From Streptomyces sp. NBC_00659 (GTDB lineage Bacteria; Actinomycetota; Actinomycetes; Streptomycetales; Streptomycetaceae), in the NCBI RefSeq assembly GCF_036226925.1, contig NZ_CP109031.1, positions 1,798,001 through 1,862,000 of the forward strand: a DNA stretch of 64,000 nt, written 5' to 3'. The position numbers and the translations under genes were made by a program. Positions 54,145 to 62,451 of the stretch are shown piece by piece (the stretch's first letter is position 1; each line of letters begins with the position of its first letter). The notes under the pieces are model-generated. The model worked only from the letters and a program-made list of their open reading frames with translations, made no database searches and was not told where the DNA came from.

Positions 54145-54252
54145 GATCCCCGAAGGGTAACGGCCGGGTCTGACATCACGGGCGGTTACTCCCGTATCGG
54201 CCCACCCCGACCACCCCGGAACACAGCGATCAATCCCGGTTCGCCCGGATTG

Positions 54253-54879
54253 TCACGCGTCCCCGTAGGCCTCCCCACCCAGCTCGAAGCCGGCCGTCCC
54301 CGCGGTCACGTCGGCCAACCAGGCCCGGAAGGACTCCACATCGGCGTCCGGCAGCCCGATCTCGATGGTGACGGCCTCGCCGTAACGCACATCACGTACC
54401 TCGCGGCCGGTCGACCGCAGATCGTTCTGCACCTTGCCGGCCCGCTGGTGGTCGACGGTGACCGTGGCCAGCCGGAAGCGCCGCCGGGTGATCGTGCCCA
54501 CCGCGTCCAGCGCCTCGCCCACCGAGCCGCCGTACGCCCTGATCAGCCCGCCGGCGCCCAGCTTGACCCCGCCGTAGTAGCGGGTGACGACGGCGACGAC
54601 GTACCGCATGTCTCGGCGCAGCAGCATCTGGAGCATGGGGACGCCCGCGGTGCCGCCCGGTTCGCCGTCGTCGCTCGCCTTCTGCACGGCGCCGTCGGCT
54701 CCGATGACGTACGCGAAGCAGTTGTGCGTGGCGTCCGCGTGTTCCTTCCTGACGGCCGCGACGAAGTCCTGGGCCTCCCGCTCGGTGGCGGCCGGGGCGA
54801 GGGCGCACAGGAATCGGGAGCGGCTGACCTCGGTCTCGTGCACGCCCGCGTGGGCCACTGTGCGGTACTCGTCCTGCAT
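54253..54879 (-). CDS. YigZ/IMPACT family protein
   Basis: A 208-residue cytoplasmic protein of the IMPACT (UPF0029) family. KASDDGEPGGTAGVPMLQML, VVAVVTRYYGGVKLGAGGLI and RAYGGSVGEALDAVG are the hallmark motifs. A DUF1949-type domain completes the C-terminus. Family members are tied to translation or stress, but the bacterial function is unsettled. Read from the ATG at 54879. Confidence 0.93.
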   Translation of the reverse strand: MQDEYRTVAHAGVHETEVSRSRFLCALAPAATEREAQDFVAAVRKEHADATHNCFAYVIGADGAVQKASDDGEPGGTAGVPMLQMLLRRDMRYVVAVVTRYYGGVKLGAGGLIRAYGGSVGEALDAVGTITRRRFRLATVTVDHQRAGKVQNDLRSTGREVRDVRYGEAVTIEIGLPDADVESFRAWLADVTAGTAGFELGGEAYGDA

Positions 54880-55221
54880 CACGCCAGCGTATGCGCTGCA
54901 AGCGCACGCGGCCGACGGACCGGCCCCCGGCCGACACCCGAACCCACGATCAGGCACCGCACACGCGCGTGGCCGACGAACGGCGGACGGCGCGAGCTCG
55001 TCCGCGTCCCGCGGGCGCGCGTGCGTGGCGGATGGTGGACGGGAAACGGCGGACGAAGCGAGCTCGTCCGGGCGAGCGGCGCGGTCACGTCGTCTCCCCG
55101 CTCGGCCACCGGTGCGCACCCTCGTCCCGGGTGGCCGCGCGGGCGCGCTGTCACACGCGAGGTACCGCGCCGGGTGACGGCCGGCCCTGCCCGTCGGCCC
55201 CGGGCGCACGTCGGCCGAGAT
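54880..55221. repeat. gene-free stretch with a ~25-bp direct repeat
   Basis: AACGGCGGACG(G/A)(C/A)GCGAGC, continuing TCGTCCG, occurs at about 54979-55004 and again at about 55045-55070. The rest is unstructured to the eye and no gene was recognised. The two genes bordering it share the minus strand, so it holds the promoter of the IMPACT gene and any terminator of the SixA-like gene. Confidence 0.6.
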
Positions 55222-55764
55222 TCACTCCTTCTTGCCCCTCGGCACGACGACGTCCGTCAACAGCGCCTCGCCGGGACCGAGTTGGTGCCAGGCGCTGCCG
55301 TGCCAGACCAGGACCGCGACGGCGGAGGTCGGGAACTTCGTCCGGACATGGTCCAGCGTGTCGTCGAAGCCGTCCCCCGCCAGTTCGAGAACCAGCTCCT
55401 CAAGGCCCGGGTTGTGCCCGACGAGCAGCAAGGTCCGTACATGTTCCGGGACTTCGCTCACGGCTTGCAGCAACTCCGGTATGTCCGCCCCGTACAACCG
55501 CTCATCGAACCGTACGGGCGGCGGAGTACCCCACTGTTCGGCCGCCAACTCCCAGGTCTCCCGGGCGCGTACGGCGGTCGAGCACAGCGCGAGGTCCGGC
55601 AGCAGATCGGCTCCCGCCATGGCGCGTCCGGCGGCGGGTGCGTCTCGACGGCCGCGCGCCGCGAGCGGCCGTTCGTGGTCGGGCACTCCGTCGGGCCAGG
55701 CGGACTTGGCGTGCCGCAGGACGACCAGTCTTCGCCTCGGGCCGGCGGCGGCGCGCGTTTTCAC
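55222..55764 (-). CDS. SixA-type histidine phosphatase
   Basis: A 180-residue histidine phosphatase superfamily protein. The catalytic RHG-like motif is VVLRHAKSAWPDG with the nucleophilic His; the partner His is in LLLVGHNPGLEEL. It resembles SixA, which dephosphorylates phosphohistidine in phosphorelays, by the RHAKS form. The GTG at 55764 overlaps the stop of the upstream CysRS-like gene by four bases (GTGA), so the two are coupled. Confidence 0.87.
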   Translation of the reverse strand: MKTRAAAGPRRRLVVLRHAKSAWPDGVPDHERPLAARGRRDAPAAGRAMAGADLLPDLALCSTAVRARETWELAAEQWGTPPPVRFDERLYGADIPELLQAVSEVPEHVRTLLLVGHNPGLEELVLELAGDGFDDTLDHVRTKFPTSAVAVLVWHGSAWHQLGPGEALLTDVVVPRGKKE

Positions 55765-56555
55765 AGCGACGCTCCGATCTCGCGGGTGAGTTCGAGACCG
55801 AGCAGCCGGTCGGCGTAGGCGTACGTCTCGAAGCGGGCGCCCTCCGTCACGTCCGACGTCTCGACCCAGCGCAGCACGTCCAGCACGGCGAGGACGTCCA
55901 GATCGTCCTCCCAAGCGGCGCGCAACCGCAGGCGTACGTCCTCGGGGACCGGCTTGGAGGGACGGGTGGCCCATCCGGCGACGGCGGAGCGCCAGCGCTT
56001 GAGCGTGCTCTCCGCCTCTGCCAGGGCCTCCGCGTCGAGGCGCAGGGGCAGGTCCCGGCGCCGCGCGAGCAGAGCCAGCCGCAGCACGGTGGGATCCCCG
56101 GGAAGGGGCGCGGCACCGCTCCCGGTGTCGACGGCCGCCACCTCGACGCGCGGCCCGTCCGTCCCCGCGGCTCCCGGAGCGAGGACGCGCACGGTCCGCG
56201 TCGCCGCCGGTCCCGGCTCCGTCTCGCGGTGCTCCTCGAACGGCCGGATTCCCAGTTCGGCGGCGCGCGCCCGAAGTCCGGCCTCGCCCCAGGGGCCTGC
56301 CGGGTCCGGTGCGTCGGACGGGTCCGCGGGATGTCCCGCGTCCCGGGTGGCTGCCCCTTCGGGCGCCGAAGTCAGCGTCGCCCAGACGGGGTTGCCGCCG
56401 ATCTCCAGGGCGCGTACCAGGACATCGGCGACCAGGAGCACCCGTAGACCGGTGAGGTCGAACCCGGGCAGGTGCGCGTGGACGCGGACCAGACCGCGGC
56501 GGGCGAGGGCTGCGTCGATGGGTTCGCCCGTGCGGGCGTCGAGGATACGGAGCAC
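55761..56555 (-). CDS. degenerate cysteinyl-tRNA synthetase-like protein
   Basis: A 264-residue protein from a GTG at 56555. MLRILDARTGEPIDAALARR and LTGLRVLLVADVLVRALEIG echo the start of cysteinyl-tRNA synthetase and its MshC relative. DPTVLRLALLARRRDLPLRL and TLKRWRSAVAGWAT echo the helical domain near the anticodon-binding part. The zinc Cys residues, the HIGH motif and the KMSKS loop are not visible, and the length is about half that of CysRS. It is therefore unlikely to charge tRNA. It is coupled to the SixA-like gene. Confidence 0.6.
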   Translation of the reverse strand: MLRILDARTGEPIDAALARRGLVRVHAHLPGFDLTGLRVLLVADVLVRALEIGGNPVWATLTSAPEGAATRDAGHPADPSDAPDPAGPWGEAGLRARAAELGIRPFEEHRETEPGPAATRTVRVLAPGAAGTDGPRVEVAAVDTGSGAAPLPGDPTVLRLALLARRRDLPLRLDAEALAEAESTLKRWRSAVAGWATRPSKPVPEDVRLRLRAAWEDDLDVLAVLDVLRWVETSDVTEGARFETYAYADRLLGLELTREIGASL

Positions 56556-56889
56556 GAGGTGAGCCTAGGCGGAGGTACGGCCGGGCGCGGGGAGGTGGGG
56601 GCCGTTCCGGACATGCGCCCCGCACTTCAGGATGTCCGCGCGCCTTTCGGAGTCTCCGGGCGCACGCGCCCGGCAGGTGAGGCCCGGCAGGTGAGGCCCG
56701 GCGGATGAGCATCGGCGGATGAAGGTCGGCGGATGAGCGTCCGCGGACGCCGGCCCGCCGTGCACCGGGGCCCACCGGCTTCCGCAAGCCATCACGCGGC
56801 GTTCACGGCCGCGCCACACGCTGGGCCACCGAGGCCTGAATGAGTGGTTCCGCTCAGTGAGTCGCTCGGAGGCACCGGAGGGCTGCCCC
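56556..56889. repeat. gene-free divergent region with five 14-bp tandem repeats
   Basis: Units of 14 bp begin at 56672, 56686, 56700, 56714 and 56728. The first two are GGCAGGTGAGGCCC and the rest are of the form GGCGGATGAGC plus three bases. The stretch separates the divergent CysRS-like and metallophosphoesterase genes, so it holds both promoters. Confidence 0.75.
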
Positions 56890-58695
56890 ATGACCGGGAC
56901 CGAACCCACGTCCGTCATCGGCCGTCGTGGTCTTCTGCTCGCCTCGGGCGCCGCCGTGGCGGCGGGCCTGACGGGCACCGCGGGGGCCCTGCTGCCCCGC
57001 CAACGGCATCACGCGTCCGAACGGCGGCCCGCCAGGGCCGTACGCACGGATGCGACCCGCACCGCGTCCACCACCCTGGAGACGACCGCCCGTCTCGGCG
57101 GCCCCTCCCGCCCCGGCGCCTACCGGCGGCTGGTCTCCGGCCCCGGCTGGCCGACCGTCGTACGCGAGGAACTGGCCGCGGCCCGCACCGGGCGCGAGGA
57201 CCGGCGCACCCCGCTCGCCTGCTTCGTCCAGTTCACCGATCTGCATCTCGCCGACGTGCAGAACCCGCTGCGCACCGAGTTCCTGCGGGCGCGGTCGGCG
57301 ACCGCGTGGCGGCCGCAGGAAACACTGACCGTCGCGGGCGCGGTGTCGCTGGTGGAACAGGTCAACGCGCTCCGGGCGGGCCCGCACACCGGGCTGCCGC
57401 CCGCGTTCGTGATGACGACCGGCGACAACCTCGACAACAACGCGGCGATCGAGCTGGAGTGGTTCCTCACGCTCATGAGCGGCGGCCGGATCACGCCGAA
57501 CACGGGTGACCCGACCGCGTACGAAGGCGTCCAGGACTCCGGACTGCCCCTCTTCTGGCACCCCGGCGACGCGACCGTACGCGATCTGGACAAGCGGCGC
57601 GGGCTGCCGCTGATCCCCGGCCTCCTCGCCGCCGCGACCCGGCCGGTGACCAGCCCGGGGCTGCGGATCCCCTGGTACTCCACGGCCGGCAACCACGACG
57701 CCCTGCCGGGCGGCTGTCTCTCCCCCGCGCTCGGCGACATCGCCGTCGGCTCCCGCAAGCTCCTCTCGGTACCGGACGCGGAGGCGGCCGCCTACGCGAA
57801 CGCGCTGCGGACCGGCGACGATCCCAAGAGCGCGGTCCTCACCGCCATCCTGCGCCGGCACGCGGCAGAGGCACGGCAGGTGACCCCCGACGAGCGCCGC
57901 CGGCTGTGCACCCCGCACGACTACCTGACCGCCCATCTCGACCCCGCGTACACGGGTGCGGGACCGGTCGGGCACGGCTACACGCCGGACCATCTGGACG
58001 GGGACCGCCTGTACTACTCCTTCCGGATCGCCGAGAACGTCGTCGGCGTCAGCATCGACACGACGTACCGCAGCGGCCACTACGAGGGCTCACTCGGCAC
58101 CGACCAGCTCCGCCGGCTGGAGCGGACCCTGACCGCGCACAGTTCGCGGTCCTACGACACCGAGGGCCGGCTCGTCCGCCGTCCCGGCGCCGACGACGCC
58201 CACGTCCTGGTGTTCAGCCACCACCACAGTCCGAGCATGACCCGCCGCCCCGACGCCGCCCGCACCGACGAGCCACGTCACGACGGCACCGAGGTCATCG
58301 CCCTGCTCTCCCGCTTCCCGAACGTGGTGGCCTGGATCAACGGCCACAGCCACGTCAACCGCGTCACCCCGCACGCGCACCCGGCCCCGGACCGCTCCTT
58401 CTGGGAGGTCAACACCGCCTCCCACGTGGACTATCCGCACCACGCCCGGCTGCTCGAACTCGCCGACAACGGGGACGGGACGGTGTCCCTGTTCACCACC
58501 CTCGTCGAGTCCGCAGCCCCGCACCGCACCTCCGCCGACTTCTCCGACCTGTCGGCGACCGGTCTCGCCTCGCTGTACCGGGAACTGGCCTACAACGCTC
58601 CCGGGCTCGCCGAGGGCATGCGGGCCGGTGTCCAGGAGGGATGGGCGGGCGGCCCGGGCGACCGCAACGCCGAGCTGCTGAAAGTCACCGCGTGA
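56890..58695 (+). CDS. TAT-exported metallophosphoesterase (PPA1498 family type)
   Basis: A 601-residue secreted phosphoesterase. ATG 56890 has GGAGGG upstream and is preferred to the GTG at 56857. The signal is twin-arginine: IGRRGLLLASGAAVAAGLTG. Metal-binding motifs are CFVQFTDLHLADVQNPL (DxH), VMTTGDNLDNNAAI (GDN), YSTAGNHDALPGG (GNHD), LVFSHHHSPSMT and WINGHSHVNRV (GHxH). Large insertions distinguish it from small phosphatases. The substrate is unknown. Confidence 0.9.
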   Translation: MTGTEPTSVIGRRGLLLASGAAVAAGLTGTAGALLPRQRHHASERRPARAVRTDATRTASTTLETTARLGGPSRPGAYRRLVSGPGWPTVVREELAAARTGREDRRTPLACFVQFTDLHLADVQNPLRTEFLRARSATAWRPQETLTVAGAVSLVEQVNALRAGPHTGLPPAFVMTTGDNLDNNAAIELEWFLTLMSGGRITPNTGDPTAYEGVQDSGLPLFWHPGDATVRDLDKRRGLPLIPGLLAAATRPVTSPGLRIPWYSTAGNHDALPGGCLSPALGDIAVGSRKLLSVPDAEAAAYANALRTGDDPKSAVLTAILRRHAAEARQVTPDERRRLCTPHDYLTAHLDPAYTGAGPVGHGYTPDHLDGDRLYYSFRIAENVVGVSIDTTYRSGHYEGSLGTDQLRRLERTLTAHSSRSYDTEGRLVRRPGADDAHVLVFSHHHSPSMTRRPDAARTDEPRHDGTEVIALLSRFPNVVAWINGHSHVNRVTPHAHPAPDRSFWEVNTASHVDYPHHARLLELADNGDGTVSLFTTLVESAAPHRTSADFSDLSATGLASLYRELAYNAPGLAEGMRAGVQEGWAGGPGDRNAELLKVTA

Positions 58696-58814
58696 CGCGC
58701 ACCGCGTCTCCGCGGTCGCGGAGCACCGAGGATCGGCAGCCACCAGGCTCGACACCGCGCCGGAGCGGGCACAGGGCGCAGCCTTGACAATCCGCTTCCG
58801 CCACCGGGAGGCTG

Positions 58815-58828
58815 ACCGACCAGTCGGT
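58815..58828 (+). promoter_or_regulatory. TetR-type palindromic operator
   Basis: ACCGACCAGTCGGT has perfect 6-bp arms around CA. It lies 15 bases before the GTG start at 58844, downstream of a TTGACA box at 58784-58789. Such ACCGAC-GTCGGT dyads are common TetR-family sites in Streptomyces. No TetR gene lies within the window. Confidence 0.55.
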
Positions 58829-58843
58829 ATGAAGGAGTGGGTC

Positions 58844-59725
58844 GTGAACGGCATTCACATCTCCACCGCCGCCGGTGTGTTCGACGCCGTCGCGGCGGGT
58901 CCGCACGACGGTCGCCCGGTACTGCTGCTGCACGGCTTCCCGCAGACGGGTCTGGCCTGGCGGCGGCAGATCGCGGCGCTGGCCGCCGAGGGCTGCCGCG
59001 TCGTGGCGCCGGACCAGCGCGGCTACTCCCCCGGGGTCCGCCCGGAACGGGCCGAGGACTATCGCATCGGCGTCCTGGTCGCGGACGTCGTCGCGATCAC
59101 CGAGGAGCTGGGCTGGCCGACGTTCGACCTGGTCGGTCACGACTGGGGCGGCGCGGTGGCCTGGTGGACCGCCGCCGGCCATCCGGACCGCGTACGCACC
59201 CTGACGGTCGTCTCCACCCCGCACCCGGGCGCCCTCGCCGAGGCTCTGCGCTCGGACGACGACCAGCGCGCACGGTCCCAGTACATGAAGGACTGGCGCG
59301 AGGCGCCCGCGACCGAGAATCGCCTGCTGGCCGACGACGCGGCGCTCCTTCGGGCGCTCTACGCGGGAAAGGTCCCGCAGGCCAGTGCCGACGCCTACGT
59401 TCGCCACCTGTCCCGGCCGGGCGCCCTCACCGCGGCACTGAACTGGTACCGGTCGGGCCGCCCCGACGGCGAGATCGGCTCCGTCGAGGTGCCCACGCTG
59501 TACGTCTGGAGCACGGAGGACACCGCGTTCGGCCCGGGCCCCGCACAGGAGACCGGGCGTTGGGTCGACGCGCCGTACCGGTTCGAGGTCCTCCCCGGCC
59601 CCAGCCACTGGATCCCGGAAGAGGCACCCGAGACACTGAACCGACTGCTGCTCGACCATCTGCGAGCGGACGGCGGGCGGAATCATCGCGCTCCGCTCAC
59701 CGTTGACGAGAACGGCAGACACTGA
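58844..59725 (+). CDS. alpha/beta hydrolase (epoxide hydrolase-like)
   Basis: A 293-residue hydrolase. GTG 58844 is chosen because AAGGAG lies six bases before it (58832-58837); ATG 58829 or TTG 58784 would overlap promoter elements. VLLLHGFPQTGLAWRRQIAA is the HGFP oxyanion region. The nucleophile elbow is DLVGHDWGGAVAWW with Asp in place of Ser, as in epoxide hydrolases and dehalogenases. The His lies in LPGPSHWIPEEAP. A TetR-type dyad directly upstream suggests induction by a substrate. Confidence 0.87.
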   Translation: MNGIHISTAAGVFDAVAAGPHDGRPVLLLHGFPQTGLAWRRQIAALAAEGCRVVAPDQRGYSPGVRPERAEDYRIGVLVADVVAITEELGWPTFDLVGHDWGGAVAWWTAAGHPDRVRTLTVVSTPHPGALAEALRSDDDQRARSQYMKDWREAPATENRLLADDAALLRALYAGKVPQASADAYVRHLSRPGALTAALNWYRSGRPDGEIGSVEVPTLYVWSTEDTAFGPGPAQETGRWVDAPYRFEVLPGPSHWIPEEAPETLNRLLLDHLRADGGRNHRAPLTVDENGRH

Positions 59726-59747
59726 CCGATACCCCCGGAGGCCGAGC

Positions 59748-60155
59748 GTGTACGGCGACTCAGAGACGATCCGCAGGATCCTGACCGAGCAGGGCGACAC
59801 CTGGGCGATCGTCGGGCTCTCGTCGAACCAGCGCCGCGCGGCCCACGGCGTCGCCGACGTCCTCCAGCGCTACGGCAAGCGGATCGTGCCCGTGCACCCG
59901 AAGGCCGAGACCGTCCACGGGGAGCAGGGATACGCCTCTCTCGCGGACATCCCCTTCGAGGTCGATGTCGTCGACGTCTTCGTGAACAGTCACCTCGCCG
60001 GGCCGGTCGCGGACGAGGCGGTCGCCATCGGCGCCAAGGCCGTCTGGTTCCAGCTCGACGTGATCGACGAGGCCGCGTACGCGCGGACGCGTGCCGCCGG
60101 ACTCGACATGGTGATGGACCGCTGCCCGGCCATCGAGATTCCGCGACTGGGCTGA
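59748..60155 (+). CDS. CoA-binding protein (CoA_binding_2)
   Basis: A 135-residue Rossmann-fold protein from a GTG at 59748 with CGGAGG. DTWAIVGLSSNQRRAAHGVA contains the nucleotide-binding loop, and KRIVPVHPKAETVHGEQGYA with AVWFQLDVIDEAAYART are family motifs. These proteins bind coenzyme A; their role is not established. It lies 22 bases after the hydrolase stop, so it may belong to the same operon. Confidence 0.9.
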   Translation: MYGDSETIRRILTEQGDTWAIVGLSSNQRRAAHGVADVLQRYGKRIVPVHPKAETVHGEQGYASLADIPFEVDVVDVFVNSHLAGPVADEAVAIGAKAVWFQLDVIDEAAYARTRAAGLDMVMDRCPAIEIPRLG

Positions 60156-60252
60156 CGCGACGGGGCGGGGCGGCCCCGCTTCCGGCGGGTCCCGCCGACG
60201 GCTGGGGCCGACGCTGTTGACGGGGGGCGGCCCGCACCGGTTTCCTGCTCCG

Positions 60253-60693
60253 GTGCCCATTCTTCGTATCGAATCGCCGGACGACGAGGCCCGCCTCGCG
60301 GACTGGCAGCACGTCCACAACACGATCGTCCCGCCCGCCTCGATGTCGCTCGCCGAGGTGCGCGAGCGCGTCCGGCGCTACCGCCTGGAGGTCGCCTACC
60401 TCGGCGACGTCCTTGTGGGCTGTACGACCGTGCGTCCGCCCACCGGCGACAGCGCGACGGCGACCGTGATCGCGCGGGTGCTGGCCGAGCACCGCGGGCG
60501 GGGTCTCGGCGAGCAGCTGTACACACGCGGCCTGGAACAGGCTCGCTCGTCGGGGGCCCGGGTGATCGAGACCGTCGTCCTCGCGGCCAACGAGGACGGA
60601 CTGCGCTTCGCCCGGCGACACGGTTTCACCGAGATCGAGCGCTACGTCCTCCCCGGCGAGACCGCCGAATGGGTCGACCTGAGACTGGGCTGA
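60253..60693 (+). CDS. GNAT family N-acetyltransferase
   Basis: A 146-residue acetyltransferase with IESPDDEARLADWQHVHNTI and the acetyl-CoA motif RVLAEHRGRGLGEQLYTRGL. ARRHGFTEIERYVLPGETAE is the final strand-helix pair. GTG 60253 is used because it begins the conserved domain; no good ribosome binding site is visible, and a TTG at 60217 is the alternative. Substrate unknown. Confidence 0.8.
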   Translation: MPILRIESPDDEARLADWQHVHNTIVPPASMSLAEVRERVRRYRLEVAYLGDVLVGCTTVRPPTGDSATATVIARVLAEHRGRGLGEQLYTRGLEQARSSGARVIETVVLAANEDGLRFARRHGFTEIERYVLPGETAEWVDLRLG

Positions 60694-61066
60694 GCCCCGG
60701 GCGAGCCGGGTTCCGTCCGCGGAGACGAGAGCCGGCACGCCGGTCGTCGTCATCCGTACGGCTTCACGTGGGCCACGTTGCCTGACGCCTCGTCAAACAG
60801 CGTGTGACACGCAATGGTTGAGGGTTGTGGGCCCTCGTGCGTGCGGGCATCTCGACTCCGGCTCGCGTCGCCTTCGTCTCCGGTTCTCCCGCCGTACGCC
60901 TCCGATTGCTTCCATCGAGGAATGGACCACATCACGTCAGCGCGCTCCCTCGGCGCCGCGCGGTCGTGGTGGTGTACGGGATCCATTCGGCCGTTCCGTC
61001 GTTCCGGCGAAACGGCACGAACAAGGTGATCGGCGGACAATCGGAGCACGGGAAGAGGAGGGCCGG
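60694..61066. other. 373-base intergenic region before ppk2
   Basis: No gene, strong hairpin or repeat array was recognised here. The GAGGAGG ribosome binding site of the next gene lies at its end. An open frame beginning at 60818 merely extends the kinase frame upstream and is not credible. Confidence 0.5.
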
Positions 61067-61993
61067 ATGACGGAACTGCCGACAGGGATGCGGGTGGACT
61101 ACACCGACCACGACGACCCCGTACTGATCCGGCCGGACGGCAGCCCGGTAAACACCTGGCGGGAGAACTACCCGTACGAGCAGCGCATGGAACGCAAGGA
61201 GTACGAGTGGCACAAGCGGCTCCAGCAGATCGAGCTGCTGAAGCTGCAGAGCTGGATCAAGGCGACCGGCCGACGGCTCGTCGTCGTCTTCGAGGGGCGC
61301 GACGCGGCGGGCAAGGGCGGCACGATCAAGCGGTTCACCGAGCATCTCAACCCGCGCGGCGCCCGCGTGGTGGCGCTGGAGAAGCCGACCGAGCGGGAGC
61401 GCGGGCAGTGGTACTTCCAGCGGTACGTGGAACACCTGCCGACCGCGGGCGAGATCGTGATGTTCGACCGGTCCTGGTACAACCGGGCGGGCGTGGAGCG
61501 GGTCATGGGCTTCTGCACCGACGACGAGTACCGGCGGTTCATGCGTCAGGCACCGGCCTTCGAGCGGATGCTGGTCGACGACGGCGTGGACCTGATCAAG
61601 TTCTGGTTCTCGGTCTCGCAGAGTGAGCAGCGCACCCGCTTCACGATCCGTCAGGTCGACCCGGTACGGCAGTGGAAACTGAGCCCCATGGACCTGGCCT
61701 CACTGGACCTCTGGGACGAATACACGGCGGCCAAGGTCGCGATGTTCCGCGAGACGGACACCACGCAGGCGCCCTGGTCCGTGGTGAAGAGCAACGACAA
61801 GAAGCGGGCCCGCGTCGAGGCCATGCGCAGCGTCCTCGCCCGCTTCGCCTACGCCGACAAGGACGAGGAGGTCGTCGGCAGCCCCGACCCGAGCATCGTG
61901 GGCGCGGCGGCGAACCTGCTGGAGGAGGGCGAGGACGACGCCACGTCCGCGATCGGCCACGCGGTCACGGGCGACGGCACGCTCACGCGCTGA
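61067..61993 (+). CDS. ppk2: polyphosphate kinase 2
   Basis: A 308-residue PPK2-family kinase that transfers phosphate between polyphosphate and nucleotides. The ATG at 61067 follows GAGGAGG. Walker A is VVFEGRDAAGKGGTIKRF, Walker B is MFDRSWYNRAGVERV, and the lid region has QSEQRTRFTIRQVDPVRQWK. PMDLASLDLWDEYTAAK and WSVVKSNDKKRARVEAMR are typical of the family. Whether the preferred acceptor is GDP, ADP or AMP is not readable by eye. It would act in energy storage and nucleotide balance. Confidence 0.93.
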   Translation: MTELPTGMRVDYTDHDDPVLIRPDGSPVNTWRENYPYEQRMERKEYEWHKRLQQIELLKLQSWIKATGRRLVVVFEGRDAAGKGGTIKRFTEHLNPRGARVVALEKPTERERGQWYFQRYVEHLPTAGEIVMFDRSWYNRAGVERVMGFCTDDEYRRFMRQAPAFERMLVDDGVDLIKFWFSVSQSEQRTRFTIRQVDPVRQWKLSPMDLASLDLWDEYTAAKVAMFRETDTTQAPWSVVKSNDKKRARVEAMRSVLARFAYADKDEEVVGSPDPSIVGAAANLLEEGEDDATSAIGHAVTGDGTLTR

Positions 61994-62030
61994 CGGCCGC
62001 GCCCCCGTCCGGACACGGCCGGACGCGGCC

Positions 62031-62390
62031 TCAGTCGTGCGCCGGGCGGTCGGAGAGCCGGTGGTCGGCCAGGCTCAGCGCCTCGTCGACCACCCGGCGC
62101 AGATGACCGTCGCCGAGCGAGTAGATCACCCGGCGCCCTTCCTTCCTCGTGTTCACGAGCCCGGCGAGACGGAGCCGGGCCAGGTGCTGGCTGACGGCCG
62201 GGCGGGCCGCTCCGCACCTCTCGGTCAGCGTCGTGACATCGGCCTCGCCACCGGTCAGGGCATGCAGCAGCGTGAGCCTGGTGCGGTCGGCGAGGAGGGC
62301 GAGAAGTTCGGCCGCGAGCGCGAACTGTTCCTCGCCGGGGGTGCGCGGGTGCGCATCGTGCGCAGGTGATAGGTGCATGCGTGCGCTCAT
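62031..62390 (-). CDS. ArsR/SmtB-type metal-responsive repressor
   Basis: A 119-residue repressor, divergent from a histidine-rich CDF exporter. The winged helix has LADRTRLTLLHALTGGEADV, then ERCGAARPAVSQHLARLRLA and EGRRVIYSLGDGHLRRVVDE. A Cys in the recognition region and a DGH plus distal His in the last helix (LADHRLSDRPAHD) could form metal sites, but the spacing differs from CzrA. ATG 62390 is taken; GTG 62396 and ATG 62378 are alternatives, and all overlap an inverted repeat. It probably senses Zn or a similar ion. Confidence 0.88.
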   Translation of the reverse strand: MSARMHLSPAHDAHPRTPGEEQFALAAELLALLADRTRLTLLHALTGGEADVTTLTERCGAARPAVSQHLARLRLAGLVNTRKEGRRVIYSLGDGHLRRVVDEALSLADHRLSDRPAHD

Positions 62391-62401
62391 ACGCACATAA
62401 T
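62381..62401. promoter_or_regulatory. shared promoter-operator of the ArsR and CDF genes
   Basis: GTGCG (62381-62385) and CGCAC (62392-62396) are inverted arms around CTCATA, and flanking bases extend the dyad as ATG/CAT. CATAAT (62396-62401) is a -10-like box for the exporter, and its complement ATTATG reads as one for the repressor. An ArsR protein bound here would block both. Confidence 0.55.
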
Positions 62402-62451
62402 GGCCTCGTGGACACCAGCGCGTCCACTCCCGCGCACGGAAGGGGACGCAC

